Part shown: one piece after another, positions 46,925 through 58,838 of the stretch
How positions within the stretch are numbered: the stretch's first letter is position 1
How the letters are laid out: every line of letters starts with the position of its first letter
NCBI GenBank assembly: GCA_014529385.2
Contig: CM043971.1
Span: 84,359,340 to 84,423,339, forward strand
DNA from: Adiantum capillus-veneris
Lineage: Eukaryota; Streptophyta; Polypodiopsida; Polypodiales; Pteridaceae
Reading direction: 5' to 3'
Length of the DNA stretch: 64,000 nucleotides
Program-made: the position numbers and the translations under genes
Notes under the pieces: model-generated
Database searches by the model: none
Told to the model about the DNA's origin: nothing
Seen by the model: only the letters and a program-made list of their open reading frames with translations

Positions 46925-49900
46925 GTACAATAAAAGTCAAAACATTGACCCAGACCCACACATCACATCAGGTACACTGAAACAGAAACCTATGTCATCA
47001 AACACCTTTGATCCTCATCACTCGAGTGACATAGGGTAGGTAGAATTAGTACGATAGGAGTGTTTCTGTTTTAGAGTTTAGTGATTACCAAAGTTCTTTC
47101 TTCCCACTCATGTGCCTCCTAGAGGTATTCTTTGTGTTTCCTTGTGTGTACAGGAACGTGTTGCAGTGGTTAGTATTTGGACCTTCATGGAATCTTTCTC
47201 TTGGTTACTCTTCAAACCAAGCGCGATCATCAACACAAACAGGTGTTTCTTGTCCATTAGCATTATCCCTTATCTTTTTTGCATCTATGTTTGTCTGCTT
47301 TAATTGTGATTGGTAGCATAATATTCATCGCATTCGCTTAGTACCAAACATTAAATTCAATGTAATTTTTTGTCATAATCACTTGTTTAGGTTTAAGAAT
47401 CAAGTAGTCTGATTAATCTAGTTTGACCAAGTTAGGCGTTAGATATCTTCTCTTAATACCATGGGGAATGCCTTCCTAATAATCAATGGTTACTTAGGTG
47501 CTTAATCCGATTTAGGCAGCATTGTGTGAAATGTACTAGGGCTTTCTAGTGGGTTTAGTCCCTATTGACCTTTACCTTAAGTATGATAAAGGGAGTTTAC
47601 TAGTGTGATGAGCCTGGGGAGGGTAACAATGTTATATGACCCCCCAAATTTACAAAATTAAAATGCTGAAAACGAACAAACAAAACAAAAAATTTAAAGT
47701 GCCACAATGTAAAATCTTAAGCAAGAAGCAAAATCTCAGCTTGATTTGGTACTTCACTCACATGTATCGCCTATGGTACTAGAGCCCTAGAGGTTCCCAG
47801 TGTGGGCGCTTTTCCTTGAAAAGCAAAAAACCCAAGGCATACAAAATAAGCACACATATCAAAACCAAATCAATGTGAAAAGACTTTGGGGGGTCAAGGA
47901 AAAGTATATAATCAGGCGATGATTTCATGAGAATTACTTTTATTGTAGCTTAACTACGAGGTCTTCTAGGTATAGCCTCTAGTCAGCCTTCACACATAAA
48001 GTACTTCGCTCTTGCGATTAAACAACTTAATTGACTAGAGAAAATTGAGAAGCTTACCCATGGTATCAATAGTCAATATTTAGTACCTTTAGATCGTTAA
48101 ATTAGTGACCCCAAACTTGTTTAGTTTTTTACCTTTACAAAATTGTTTATCTATTTGATTATATTACAATTTAATTCTTATTGCTGACAAATGGTTTAAA
48201 ATTTTGCTACCAACCAATTTGGACTACATATGCTTTTTAATTGTATATGAGAATGCAGTTATTGTGTGTGAGGGCCATACCCTACTCACCTCCCTCAGTC
48301 CTCCAGATCGTTCTAGGGAATGAGGTAGATCTATCTGCAAGTATCCCTCCCACTTGGGACCGACACCTAGACAGGACTCCGGTCTATCTCGAATTCCAAC
48401 CCAAGGGGGTACTTCCCTTCATTCAATGATTCTATCCGCTTCTCATAATCAATCTGTCCTTGATAGCTTTCCGCACCCAAAATCGTGGTCTTTAGTCTTG
48501 ATTCTCTTGATCTTTAACTTGAGGATCTGCTCTTGGTTTCTTGTTCTCCCTTGGTTCATGGCGATAACCCCTTTTTCCTGACAAGCAGGCACGAGAGTTA
48601 TCACTTTCCCCTAAGAAGAGGGATCTTGCAATCCTACCTAGTCTCGCTCGTCCCCGATTACCCATTTTTATCCCACGTAGTCCTAGTGTTTAACATAAAA
48701 ATTTTAAATCAACATCCAGCCATCTGACCCTCTGGATCCGCCCACCCACCGAACCATTTCATGAAAATCCCTTCCCGAGGTAGTACTTAACTACTACAAA
48801 ATCAGGAAGACAACAGTCTATCAGACATCATTAAACAACAAGGAACATGCAATCTGTTTCATACCCTTGTTCAGGAAAATTCATCTGTTTGTTCCCACAA
48901 GATCTTTATTTAGAGACTTTTAATTCATTTTCTTTCCTTTATCTGCTATAATTAGCTTGTAACTAGTTTTCTAATTAATCAGGCAACACATTTAGTTTCA
49001 ACCAATTCATCTTGCCTCCCCATTCAGGCCAAGATATTCGGTTACAAGTCAACAAAATGGCAACACCTCCACAATATTTCTCAGAATTAAGTGTTTGGGA
49101 AAGGCTTATCAAGTAATTTAATCATTCCTTCCTAAGTATTTTATTTCCAGAAGTATAGCACCATCTGGTGACAGATGCAACGGATAGCCCCTATATTCCT
49201 AGCCTTTCTAGTTTCTTTTTAAGCAACCAAGTCGAACAAATTTTCTTAATTAAATTCACATCATCCTCCCTGAGTATGACCTTCTCATCCAACTATTGGC
49301 ATCATGCCATACCCGGATTATGGCCGATTTTCAATAAGATACCGCGGGTATTTCACCCGGCCGGGCAAAAATAAAACAGACCCATTCATCCCTTATCCCT
49401 CGGGCATGAATGACCTAGGTATAACAACTTGTTGGTTACGCTGTCCCAGCCGAAAAGGGCCAATCTCTGTCAAGTTCCCCGAGAGAATCCTCTCAATGGG
49501 CTGGCCTTTCAATCAAATCGACCCCAAGAAGATCCATTTTGGTTTCCGATCATTTTTAGACAATCTTCAAAACTCCTAGTTAAATCTATGTTTTACAATG
49601 GGCTATCCCTATCACCTCTCGAGATTCCATTTTAACTCTTAGTTGGTAATGTCCAAGTTCATTCATTTATCAACCTTAATTCCTACTTTCATTAATTATC
49701 TACCAGCCAAGTATACAAGCGAGTTTTTGCTATAGGCATTTGGTGGTTAATGTCTCTTTGGAAATGCCAACTTTTTAAGTTCAATCCCCGTTTTGATCAA
49801 TTTACAGGTTCTTGCAATCCTTTGCCATCCATGGGACATCTCCATGGAAGCTTGTAGAGTTTTTGGTTCAAAACAACACGGAGGTCAATTCCGCGAAGTT

Positions 49901-50084
49901 ATCTCCTATCTCCCCCATCCCATATTTGCAAACAAACTTGAAATTGACAACTTTTAGAAATACTCTTCAATACCAAAAATTGAACTACTTCTATCGAGCT
50001 TAAACAACTACTCTTCTTATGGTGCCTAGCTTTCCATTTTAGGAAGCTAGAAGGCCGTCCTATAATTTATGAGTCTTCGAGCTT
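46925..50084. other. Unassigned interior of the gag-protease element
   Basis: No RT, RH or INT motif in any frame. Short frames such as 49304-49579 (IPYPSGMNDLGITTCWL, ISVKFPERILSMGWPF) look weakly protein-like but match nothing I know. Could hold a further nested insertion: GCCACAATGTAA near 47702 is roughly inverted at 51670 (TTACATTGTGCC). Confidence 0.4.
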
Positions 50085-50905
50085 TCGATTAAAGCTTAAA
50101 CCTAAAATACAAGGTAATCATTAAAGTTTACACCTAAGTGTAAAGTTACTATTAATGCTTAGCTTTAGAGTGCAAATTTACCTTTGAAACTTAACTTAAT
50201 GATGCATAGATACTCTTAGCACTTAACCCTAATTGCGAGGTTTCCATTGAAGCTTAAACCTAAAATACAAGGTAGTCACTAAAGCTTACATCTAAGTGCA
50301 AAGTTACCATTAAATATTAGCTTAAGAGTGCAAATTTACCTTGGAAGCTTAGCTTAATGATGCATAGATACTCTTAGCACTTAACCCTAATTACGAGGTT
50401 TCATTAAAGCTTAAATCTAAAATACAAGGTAGTAACTAAAGCTTACATCTAATTGCAAAGTTACCATTAAATCTTATCTTACAAGAGAAAATCTACCTTT
50501 GAAGCTTAACTTTATGATGCATAGAGACTCTTATCACTTGACCCTAATTGCGAGGTTTCCATTAAAGCTTAAATCTAAAAATGCAAGGTAGTCACTAAAG
50601 CTTACACCTAAGTGTGAAGTTGCCATTAAAGCTTAGCTTACGAGTGCAAATCTACCTTTGAATCTTAACTTTATGATGCATAGATACTCTTATCACTTAA
50701 CCCTAAGTGCGAGGTTTCCATTAAAGTTTAAACCTAAAAATGCAAGGTAGTCACTAAAGCTTACACCTAAGTGTGAAGTTACCATTAAATCTTAGCTTAC
50801 GAGTGCAAATCTACCTTTGAAGCTTAACTTAATGATGCATAACTACCATTAATACTTAACCCTAATTTCAAGGTTACCATTAAAGCTTAAACCTAAAATG
50901 ATGCA
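50085..50905. repeat. ~158-bp tandem repeat, about five copies
   Basis: The phrase CCTAAAATACAAGGTA or a variant recurs at 50101, 50259, 50416, 50574, 50733 and, truncated, 50892. Each unit also contains TTACACCTAAGTG..., GTGCAAATTTACCTTTG and ACTTAACCCTAA. Confidence 0.9.
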
Positions 50906-51700
50906 CATAAACCTTCCTAGTATTAAAACACATGGATTAATTAAACCTACTAGAAATGAATATTACCTCCTCTAAACAAGAGGGAAGTGGGGTTGAAGTT
51001 ATTCTTGAAGAGATGTGAGGATCAAGGAGGAAGGAAAGGGATTTAGGATGAAGAGGAAGGAGAGAGGAGCTTCTTCACAAAACCCTTAAGGGTTTGGCCT
51101 TCAAGAGAGGGAGAGAGCAAGAGTAAGGTTTAATGGAAACCTTGATTTACTTAAGCATAGTCTTGAGCATGGCAAGTATGCAAGTAGCTTAGCAATATGT
51201 GTGTGTAAAATTACACAGGAGAGGGGGTGTTTATATAGGAAATGGTGGGTGGAATTAACTTCTCAATTCCCAATGGACCCCAATTCTCTTCTCAAATGCT
51301 ATTGGACCCTATTTCTCTTCTCAAATGCTTTTGGACCCCAATTCTCTTCTTAATTCCTATTGGACCCCAATTTTCTTCTTAGTTCTTATCTCTTAACTTT
51401 ATCTTTCAATCAAGTTAGTCCTTTTTTCTCCAAGTTCCCTATCTAGATCAGTTCCCACGCGGATCTTTACGAAGAAGTATAAAAATAATCTTAATCTTTT
51501 TGGAAAAATATAGGGATGACGTAATTTCTTATCCAAAATATCCTTGTCTTTTCATTCTAAAGTAAAGTCTTGTTGTCCGCATGACTTCTTTGTCGGTCTT
51601 GCTTTTTCTTAATTATTTTCTAGGCTAAAAAAAAGTTCCGAATGGCTCTAGGGTTTAGGGAGGGACCTTACATTGTGCCAATGTTGTTTGATTTTGCAGT
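50906..51700. other. Unassigned block with minus-strand TATA box
   Basis: Contains three CCAATTCTCTTCT / CTATTGGACCC phrases near 51270-51380 and, on the minus strand at about 51229-51238, CCTATATAAAC, a plausible TATA box. It may be part of a nested LTR in minus orientation; ends not found. Confidence 0.35.
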
Positions 51701-51792
51701 GACTGAACAAGGCTAAGGACATTCATCTCAAAGGCTCTTTCACCTTGACAAACGAGCTTCAACTTAATAGCTTCTAAGGATGGAATCTACAT

Positions 51793-51806
51793 CAGGAAGG
51801 GGGGCA
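51793..51806 (+). other. Polypurine tract of the gag-protease element
   Basis: CAGGAAGGGGGGCA directly precedes the 3' LTR start. Similar AGGAAGGGGGG strings occur near 46367 and 46757. Confidence 0.8.
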
Positions 51807-52370
51807 TGTTAACCCTTACGCACATTCCTATCACCTACAATAGACGCCATATTATTATTTGGTAGAGTGAGGTATTGGGCTTGTCGGTCCAATAGGAAAA
51901 GGGTAAGAGTGATCGTCGATGAGAGGCGCACTCTAACAGGAACATACAAGGGTTACTTGGCTAAGTATGGGTGCCCAAGTGTGAATGGAGCGAGCTCATA
52001 TAAAAGTAACCTAAACCTAAAAATCATACATTCTCTCATTTGTGCAATTGAAGAGTGCTCTTGATCCATCTCCATCTTATTCTTCTTCTTCATCTCCTGT
52101 GTGTGTGTATGCATGAGAGAGAGAGAGAGAGAGATTGAGCATTGCGATGACAATACGGTGGTGGTGAAGCAGTTGAGCACGGCGTAGCGGCGGCTCCTTA
52201 TTATTTGCGGCAAGGAATCCTCCACGAAGGCGAGTGTAGGGCGGTGAGTGACACACCCTTGCTCTCTTGAGCTTGCTAGATTAGTCTAGTTGTGTGTTTG
52301 GAGCCATTTATGGCTCTCTCACAGTGTATCGACAAGTCCCTTGCATTGACACGTGTGATAGACGTGCACA
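51807..52370 (+). repeat. 3' LTR of the gag-protease element (unoccupied CACTA site)
   Basis: Starts TGTTAACCCTTACGCAC, ends GACGTGCACA, and is followed by the ATGGG target copy. At about 51864-51877 it reads GGTAGAGTGAGGTA, the uninterrupted version of the site where the CACTA sits in the 5' LTR. Confidence 0.94.
52115..52134. repeat. (GA)10 in the 3' LTR
   Basis: Short counterpart of the 37-unit GA run in the 5' LTR. Confidence 0.9.
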
Positions 52371-52371
52371 A

Positions 52372-55300
52372 TGGGATGAAGTAGTCTTCGGGTTGATGAC
52401 TGGGGAGGCGTTCTTTAAGTGCGTGTAAGACTTTCTCATATCTAATTCTTATTTTTTTGTCTGGAACCTGCAAGAACTGCATGGTGACCCTGTTTTTAAG
52501 CTTAATGGATAAATAGCCAACAAATCTGGATGTGAGGTTGCTTATCACTGGCCCAAATATCTTCGTTCGCCAAGTGAAGAAACCTGTATAAAATGATTCC
52601 TCAAATGCCAACATATTACTTGAGGGCAAAAACATACATCCGACGTAGAAGCCGTAAAGGACTTCTTCAAAAGGCTGGCCACTTAAGTCATAGCAGAGAC
52701 CCTTATTGCCTTCGAAGAATGACATCCATGGTGCCCCTGCTTGCTCTAGCTCGTGAAAAGATTCAATATATGTGAGCAGCATTCGGTAAATCTTATATAG
52801 CATGGCACATGAGAGGTCGAGAAGACTTTTGAAGAAAGTCATGGCACCCGTTAGGGTTTTCACCATGTACTCCTTTGTTGCCGGTCCCTGCTCTGCTGGA
52901 GTTGGCAATCATGGATAGTTCAACCATGTAGGCCATTTATTTCTCAGTGGTTCATATGATTTCCATGTCCTTACCCTTGGTACATGACAAAAGGTTGGGT
53001 CTTTTTGTAGTGCGACAAGTGCTCTTGTGAACAAAATCAGATATCGTGGATTCTTGTTCAACTAGCTCTTTCTCCACTTGGGGTGGATATTCTCTGTGTC
53101 TTTTGCTTGCATATCATTGTATAATCTTTCTTTGACCTGTAATAGCTCTACCTTGCTCAAAGGGTATGGCAAGGATTTTTGATGCCATTGTGCACTGATT
53201 TGGTTGGGAGTGAGTTGAGTGACATTGACTGAGTGGACAAATCTCAACTCCCAATCTATCACTGCTTTCCATTATGCATTTGTTTCTTGAGCAACCTATT
53301 CCTTTAGTGCATCTTCCTTAGCTTTAGAAAGCTAGACCATGGGAACTTGCTCAGCATCAGTCAATGGTACTTGAAGTCTTCTTCTCCTCCTAGCCCTTCT
53401 GTTTGCTATGTTTCCATCTCAGCAAAAGAGACCGAGGAAATTTTGATAGACGATTGATCAGAGGTACCTGCTTCTTCTTGTGTCTATGATTGTCCCTCTC
53501 TCAATAGATGATTGACTCTTTTTAACTCGGCTATCTCCTTGAGTAGTTGTTCTTCTCGTTGTACCCGCATTACTGCAAGGTCTCTTCTCTATGTTTGCTC
53601 TAGGTTTAGCTCTAGCTCTAGATCCCTATTCCTCTTTTCCAAAGCCTTATAGACTTCATCCGTACCTTTGATCGAGGCGATAGTAGGATTTTCTCTGATC
53701 TGTCTCAAAAAGGTTGCCTGATCATTATTTCTTTGCTGTGAGTATTGTAGAGAAGTGTTTGCTACTTCGAGCTATACTTGAACCTTTTGTACTGACAGAG
53801 TTGTGATTAGGAGTTCATTTGTTACCTTTGTCAGATGTTGATCTTTGGTCTTGCATGCATCCGATAACTTTGTTAGAAGTTCTCCTAGCTCCTCCATTTC
53901 TTTCTCATGTTTCTCTTTAGCTAGTTGGTGTTGTTCGGCTTCATCTTTCAGCTCTTGGACTTGTCTTTGTAGATCTAAGATGACATTCATCCTGTCATCT
54001 AACTCTCATTGTAGAGCATCGATGACCATTTCCAGCCCTTTAGCCTTACACTGCGACTAGTGTTACTCTTCGCATTTTTTTGGTCATCACCTGCATCTGC
54101 TTGGCACATTCATTTACTTGTGGGATGAATTCGTTGTTTGTATCCCACTCTTTAGAATCTATAGACTGCTTCAATGTTTCAACAGTTTTAGTGTGTGGCT
54201 CCTTGGGTGGTTCTGTGGTGACTGCTTGTGGTTGCATTGGGGTTCTACCTCTCCTTGAGGCGTTGCGGTTGCCTCTAATGCTTCCATTGCTTGAGGCTTT
54301 GTGGATGCCTCTGTGGTTTTCTTTTGGGTGGTCGTAGATGGTTATGATTATCTTTGCTCGACTGGCCTTGGTTTTTCAAAACTTGTTGCTTCCTGCGGTT
54401 CAGGCTCTTTTTCTTTGGCTTCCTTGCCCTCATTGGATTTAGCTGTTGGTGAAGGGCAAGGGCTTGGCATTGGGTGGTATGCCTGTTCCATAGTGGGTGA
54501 GGTAGGCTTTGGAGACATCTCCTCCTGATAGTGCTGTGTCTCACCTTGTTCTGTAGCCTCTGCTTGTCTTTGTTGCTATGTTGCATCTTCTCTTGCTTTT
54601 CTCTCAGCTTCTTGGGCTGCTTTTAATTTTAGAGCTTCTACCTCTACATACATGCGTTAAAGAAATTCTATGGGTTCTTTTGATTCTTTCCTTGTAGGGT
54701 TCTTGGTTCTGGGACCCCTTATATCTTTTGGAATCCACCTTTTTGGGCCCTCACCTATAGCTTGGCGGCTTCTTTCATAAGTTTGTTTTTCTCTTTCAAA
54801 CCTCGCCATCTTTTGTTGAGGTTCCTCTTGGTGTGCATCTACAACTTTCTTCTTCATCTCTTCAATTCTAGCCCTTCTCTCCTCATTATCCGAGCTTTCA
54901 CTATTATGAGCTTCATGAGAGCTTTTTGCCAATTCTTCATCTAACTTGTACACTCGCTTAGATGAACGCGTAGACCTTGGAGAAGGTTGTGCGGACACAA
55001 TCCATCTGTTCTGATCTGGGGTTGGTGGCAAATTGCTGGCCATGCCAATAGCATGGTATGCTATTCTTGTCAGTACTTCAAGTGCACCTAGATAGGTGAT
55101 TTTACCTTCTTTCTTGGTGCCCTTTAGTGTGGTCAGCACATGCTGCGCATGATCAATCGATTGCCTGGTTGTCGACTTCAACACTTGGGTGAGGGTAGTC
55201 GCAACTGCATGATTTGATGTGGTGTACCATGACGGTCTCTTTGCTAAGAAGTGGAAGTGCTGATGGTACAGACGTGCTAGCTCTTCCACTTGCCTTTAGA

Positions 55301-55850
55301 TGAGGTCGGCATAAGTTGTAGCAGAAGTCTCCTTGGTGAATGTGTCTGCTGTCTTTATATCTCGGGCCCACATTGTCATTCCTTCAGTTGGAAACTTCAG
55401 TGCCTTGGCCACAATTTCCTTTGTGATTACGAATTCTAATTTCTGTCATTTTTGGTTGGCGATTTGGGCTGATCCATCCTCTTTAAGTAGACAATAACTC
55501 ATAGGCTTTTTGGAAATCTACTCTGCATGGTTCCTGGTCATAGAATTCTATGAGACCCAACTGGATTCTTTTGTGTTTGTCTTGGCCGCTACATCATACA
55601 TCTCTTTCGGCAGCAGTTGTAGCTCTACTTGGTTTCCTTATTCACTCTTAAACTTGCCAGTTAGAACTGTTGTATTGTTTTCCTCAGGCTATTCTCTTTA
55701 CAAGTATGTTGCCTTGGCCGTCTTTACTAAACATGGGTCCAATTGGTAGGGTGGTGGCTCTTGCCGCTTCTCTTTTTGGGACACCCTTTTCTTGGCCTTC
55801 TTGGAAGCTTGCATTGCTCCTGTTAAGTGAATACAATGCCAAAGTTAGAA
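52372..55850 (-). pseudogene. Extra ORF downstream of integrase, unknown function
   Basis: Minus-strand frames 55289-54657, about 54240-54050, 53990-53772, 53262-53062 and 52908-52372 follow one another in several reading frames. The first has MEELARLYHQHFHFLAKRPS, an all-helical-looking start and a Glu/Lys/Arg coiled coil (about residues 140-175). The third is strongly heptad (LQRQVQELKDEAEQHQLAKE). The last has GFYVGCMFLPSSN and FFTWRTKIFGPVISNLTS. With the nested element removed, the final codons are Phe-Ile-Pro then TGA, the T being 52371 and GA at 30556-30555, about 25 bases before the polypurine tract. Sense ORFs after integrase occur in Tat and Athila gypsy groups; no envelope-type signal or membrane anchor is evident. 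Function unknown. Confidence 0.6.
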
Positions 55851-58838
55851 AATTTCTGCAATTTCCGCTCTGAAATGCCCTTGGGTCTAAATTGCTGACA
55901 AATTGAGTCCAATTTGCTTCAAATCAATTTTGGAGCATGCATAGATGCATAAAAACATGTAAAGATCAAAATCATAAAGTTCAAGCAAAAATTTGTAACA
56001 AAAGTAAATAATCGTGATTATTTACAACTAGGAATTTTTTCTAGCTTTTTGCATTTTTGACATGATAGGCTTGAAATATATAGTAATTAGGTGATCGTGA
56101 GTGAAGTGTGAGCTCATTTGAGTGTACTGGGTGGAAATGGTGCTAGATTTAGGCTTTAGTCTCTGAAACAATAGATATAAAGAGATTTTGAGATTTTGAG
56201 ATCCCAATTTGCTTAAACATGGTCAGCGGACGTGGAACATCTTATGCTTTGGTCACATAAGGTCAAAGTTGCAATTTTCTCCCATTTTGGCAAGAAAGTA
56301 ATAATCATGATTATTAACTTTTTCTCAAAATGTACATTTTTTTGTGCAACTTGGTTCTAGGCTTGATGTAGACCCTATGTATGAGATATGGGGTGATTTG
56401 GATCAAAAAATGTGACAGATAACTCAATATTTGGAATGGAAGGAGTCCTTTGCGTTTTTTGACAATTTTCAAGTTTTTCTTGATCATTTTGGCTCATACT
56501 TGAAATGTGGCATGTAATAGGTGTGTACAATTGATAGGTGAAGTGAAGGTACCATTTTTGAGCCAAAAAAGTAAAAAAGTAAATAATCGCGATTACATAT
56601 AGCAGATAATTGTTTTTTGCTAAACTTGATAATTTTTGACCTAGACATATTTAATACACCTAAAATGAGTACTAAATTGAATTTGTAAAGTTTTGTCTTT
56701 TCGGCATCACTTCGTGCTTTGTCGACTCTAAAATCACCAATTTTTGTGACTAGATGGCCTGTGGAGTTGGTTAGTCACTTTTGAAGCTATGGACTTGTCC
56801 ACTACATGGTCCTGAAGCTACCCATCCAATTTTGGCACATCTGGAGTCAGTTTGACTTCATATGTTAAATTTGACGCTTTGTAGCCTTTGAGCTGTTTTC
56901 TATTATTTGAGATCTTACCTTGATTGTTTTTATGAAACCATCCATGTACATTGTGTATAGACCCAGTCTATAAGCTGTCTGTGGAGTCAGAATCCAATTA
57001 TGGCATCTAGCAAAAAACTACCTTTTCTACTTGGGACCCCCTTCGACCCCTGCCGAATGTTCATTTGGTGATATAGAAGTGTTCTATTATATAGGGGCAT
57101 GCTATAGTTCAAGTCTCGTTTGATTTGGTCGAGCTAACAGGCTGCTATGGTCAATTTTTGGTCATAGGACTTCTTGCACTGCTCGGTTTCTAGGGTTTTT
57201 TCATTGAGCTTAGACTTTCTACCGGCCATATAGAAGTGATTATTGACAAGCATAGAACTTATCCTTCATGTCTCGTGTGAGACGGCGCTGTAAATACGCG
57301 ACTGTGGACTCCGAAAATTGCGCGCGAAGAAGGTCGCGAGCTCTCTTCTCCAAGGGCGACTAGTGGAAATGAGGTGATTTTGGGCTAGCTTGAATATCTA
57401 TACTTGGACTTCCCTAACTATTTTTCCCCAAATTCCCTTGTTAGTCATACTAGGCCGTGAAATCTATGTTAGACTCAAAATTTCCTCAATCGGATTTCGG
57501 TAGCTCATTCTGCAAGAATCTGGGAAAGTAGGCCTTGGCAGCATAATTTAGGCTTCCTGCTTCCATCTGTCAATTTGATTGAAATTTTTGTGCCTGTCTG
57601 CCTTGTTCTTCTGATCATCAACGTATCTTCAGTGTTTCCTTTTGAGCTCATTTGCTATTTATTATTAATTTTTGACTTGTTTATTGTAAAAATCAAAGAA
57701 AATAACAAAATGCGCTAAAAAAGCAAAGTGAAAATCAAAAAATTAAGAAAATCCATTGAAAAACATAGCTTTATTGTTTTTTGGTGGAATCTTCATTTTT
57801 AATATCAACTAAAATGATGAAAAATAACCAAAAAATATAATTTTTTGATGATTTCTGATAGTATATACACTTTTTATAATCATTGGGGAGATGTTATTAG
57901 TTAAATTTCCTTGTTGATGATTTGTTAAAGGTATTATTAGGTAATTTTGCAAAACGTCACACGTTAACATCAAACTTTTTCTCCCTCTTCAAACATTACC
58001 CTTAATTACTTAGTTTCCTTCCACCCCTACTAGATGGCGTACTCTGGACGACTATGTGCATGGGTTGAACAATCGTGTCTATGCATAGCCTTGGTTGTCT
58101 CTACCATGCTTTGAAGATCAATGCATTGCAAACCATTATGATGTGCATGAGTTAGTCTTGAGTAATTAACTCAAGGGTTTCGGATGTCGAGGTTTTCTTT
58201 TGTTGTCTTCCAAAGAGCAATTCTTGTAACATGTGTGCTCTCTGCTTTATTGTACCATCAGAGTACTTTGGCATGCTAATTTCTTGATCTATTGGTATCA
58301 ATATTGGTGTTGTCAAACTTTTACCCGCCATTGATATCTTGGTTTGTCTTGGTCAGAATGTTATGGTCGAGACTTTTGAGACTTAACTCTCCATTGCTCC
58401 ATCGGTTTTACAGTTTACGGAGAAGAAAAGTGTGCCTTTTTCTTTTAAATCCATTTTGTTTTAGGTTTCTTGCTTGAAGATGCTCCTCTTTGTGTTTTGA
58501 ACCTTGGAACCATCTTTGGTACAGTAGATGATGTTTTGGGCACCCAAATTTGATCGGCTTGTCCTTAAGCTGTGCTTTTGGTATCCAAATTTTCCTGGCT
58601 CCTTACATGCTACTTGGAGCATTTGTTTGTCTATAGGATGGATAATATTGATTGTTTTGTGGTTTGCTCTGCTGGTAACCTCCTTTCCATTCCTCTTTGA
58701 TACACTTGGAGATACATCTTCAATGATAAACGGTCTGTTTCTCTTTTTCTTAAATTTGGGAATGTATTGCTTAAGGGAATAGGCTAAAACTAAGTTCCCT
58801 TTTTTGAAGATTTTTGTAACTAGATGGGAATCAAAAAA
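55851..58838. other. Spacer between integrase and the extra ORF
   Basis: AT-rich, no recognisable domain in either strand. Contains the palindrome-bearing repeat listed next. Plus-strand frames at 58292-58477 and 58528-58782 have no known domain. Confidence 0.5.
56004..56600. repeat. Degenerate ~285-bp repeat carrying a palindrome
   Basis: GTAAATAATC-GT-GATTATTTAC at 56004, GTAATAATC-AT-GATTATTAAC at 56298 and GTAAATAATC-GC-GATTACATA at 56579. Upstream and downstream words (TTTTGACCTAGAC, GGCTTGA(T/A)) also recur, suggesting three diverged units of 281-294 bp. Confidence 0.6.

Noticed and set aside
52276-52371. C-terminal 30-odd codons of the open frame 52276-52908
   Set aside because: They belong to the LTR of the nested element; the true end is at the split stop codon.
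54080-54528. Plus-strand frames with Leu/Pro/Gly-rich translation
   Set aside because: Antisense shadows of the charged extra ORF on the minus strand.
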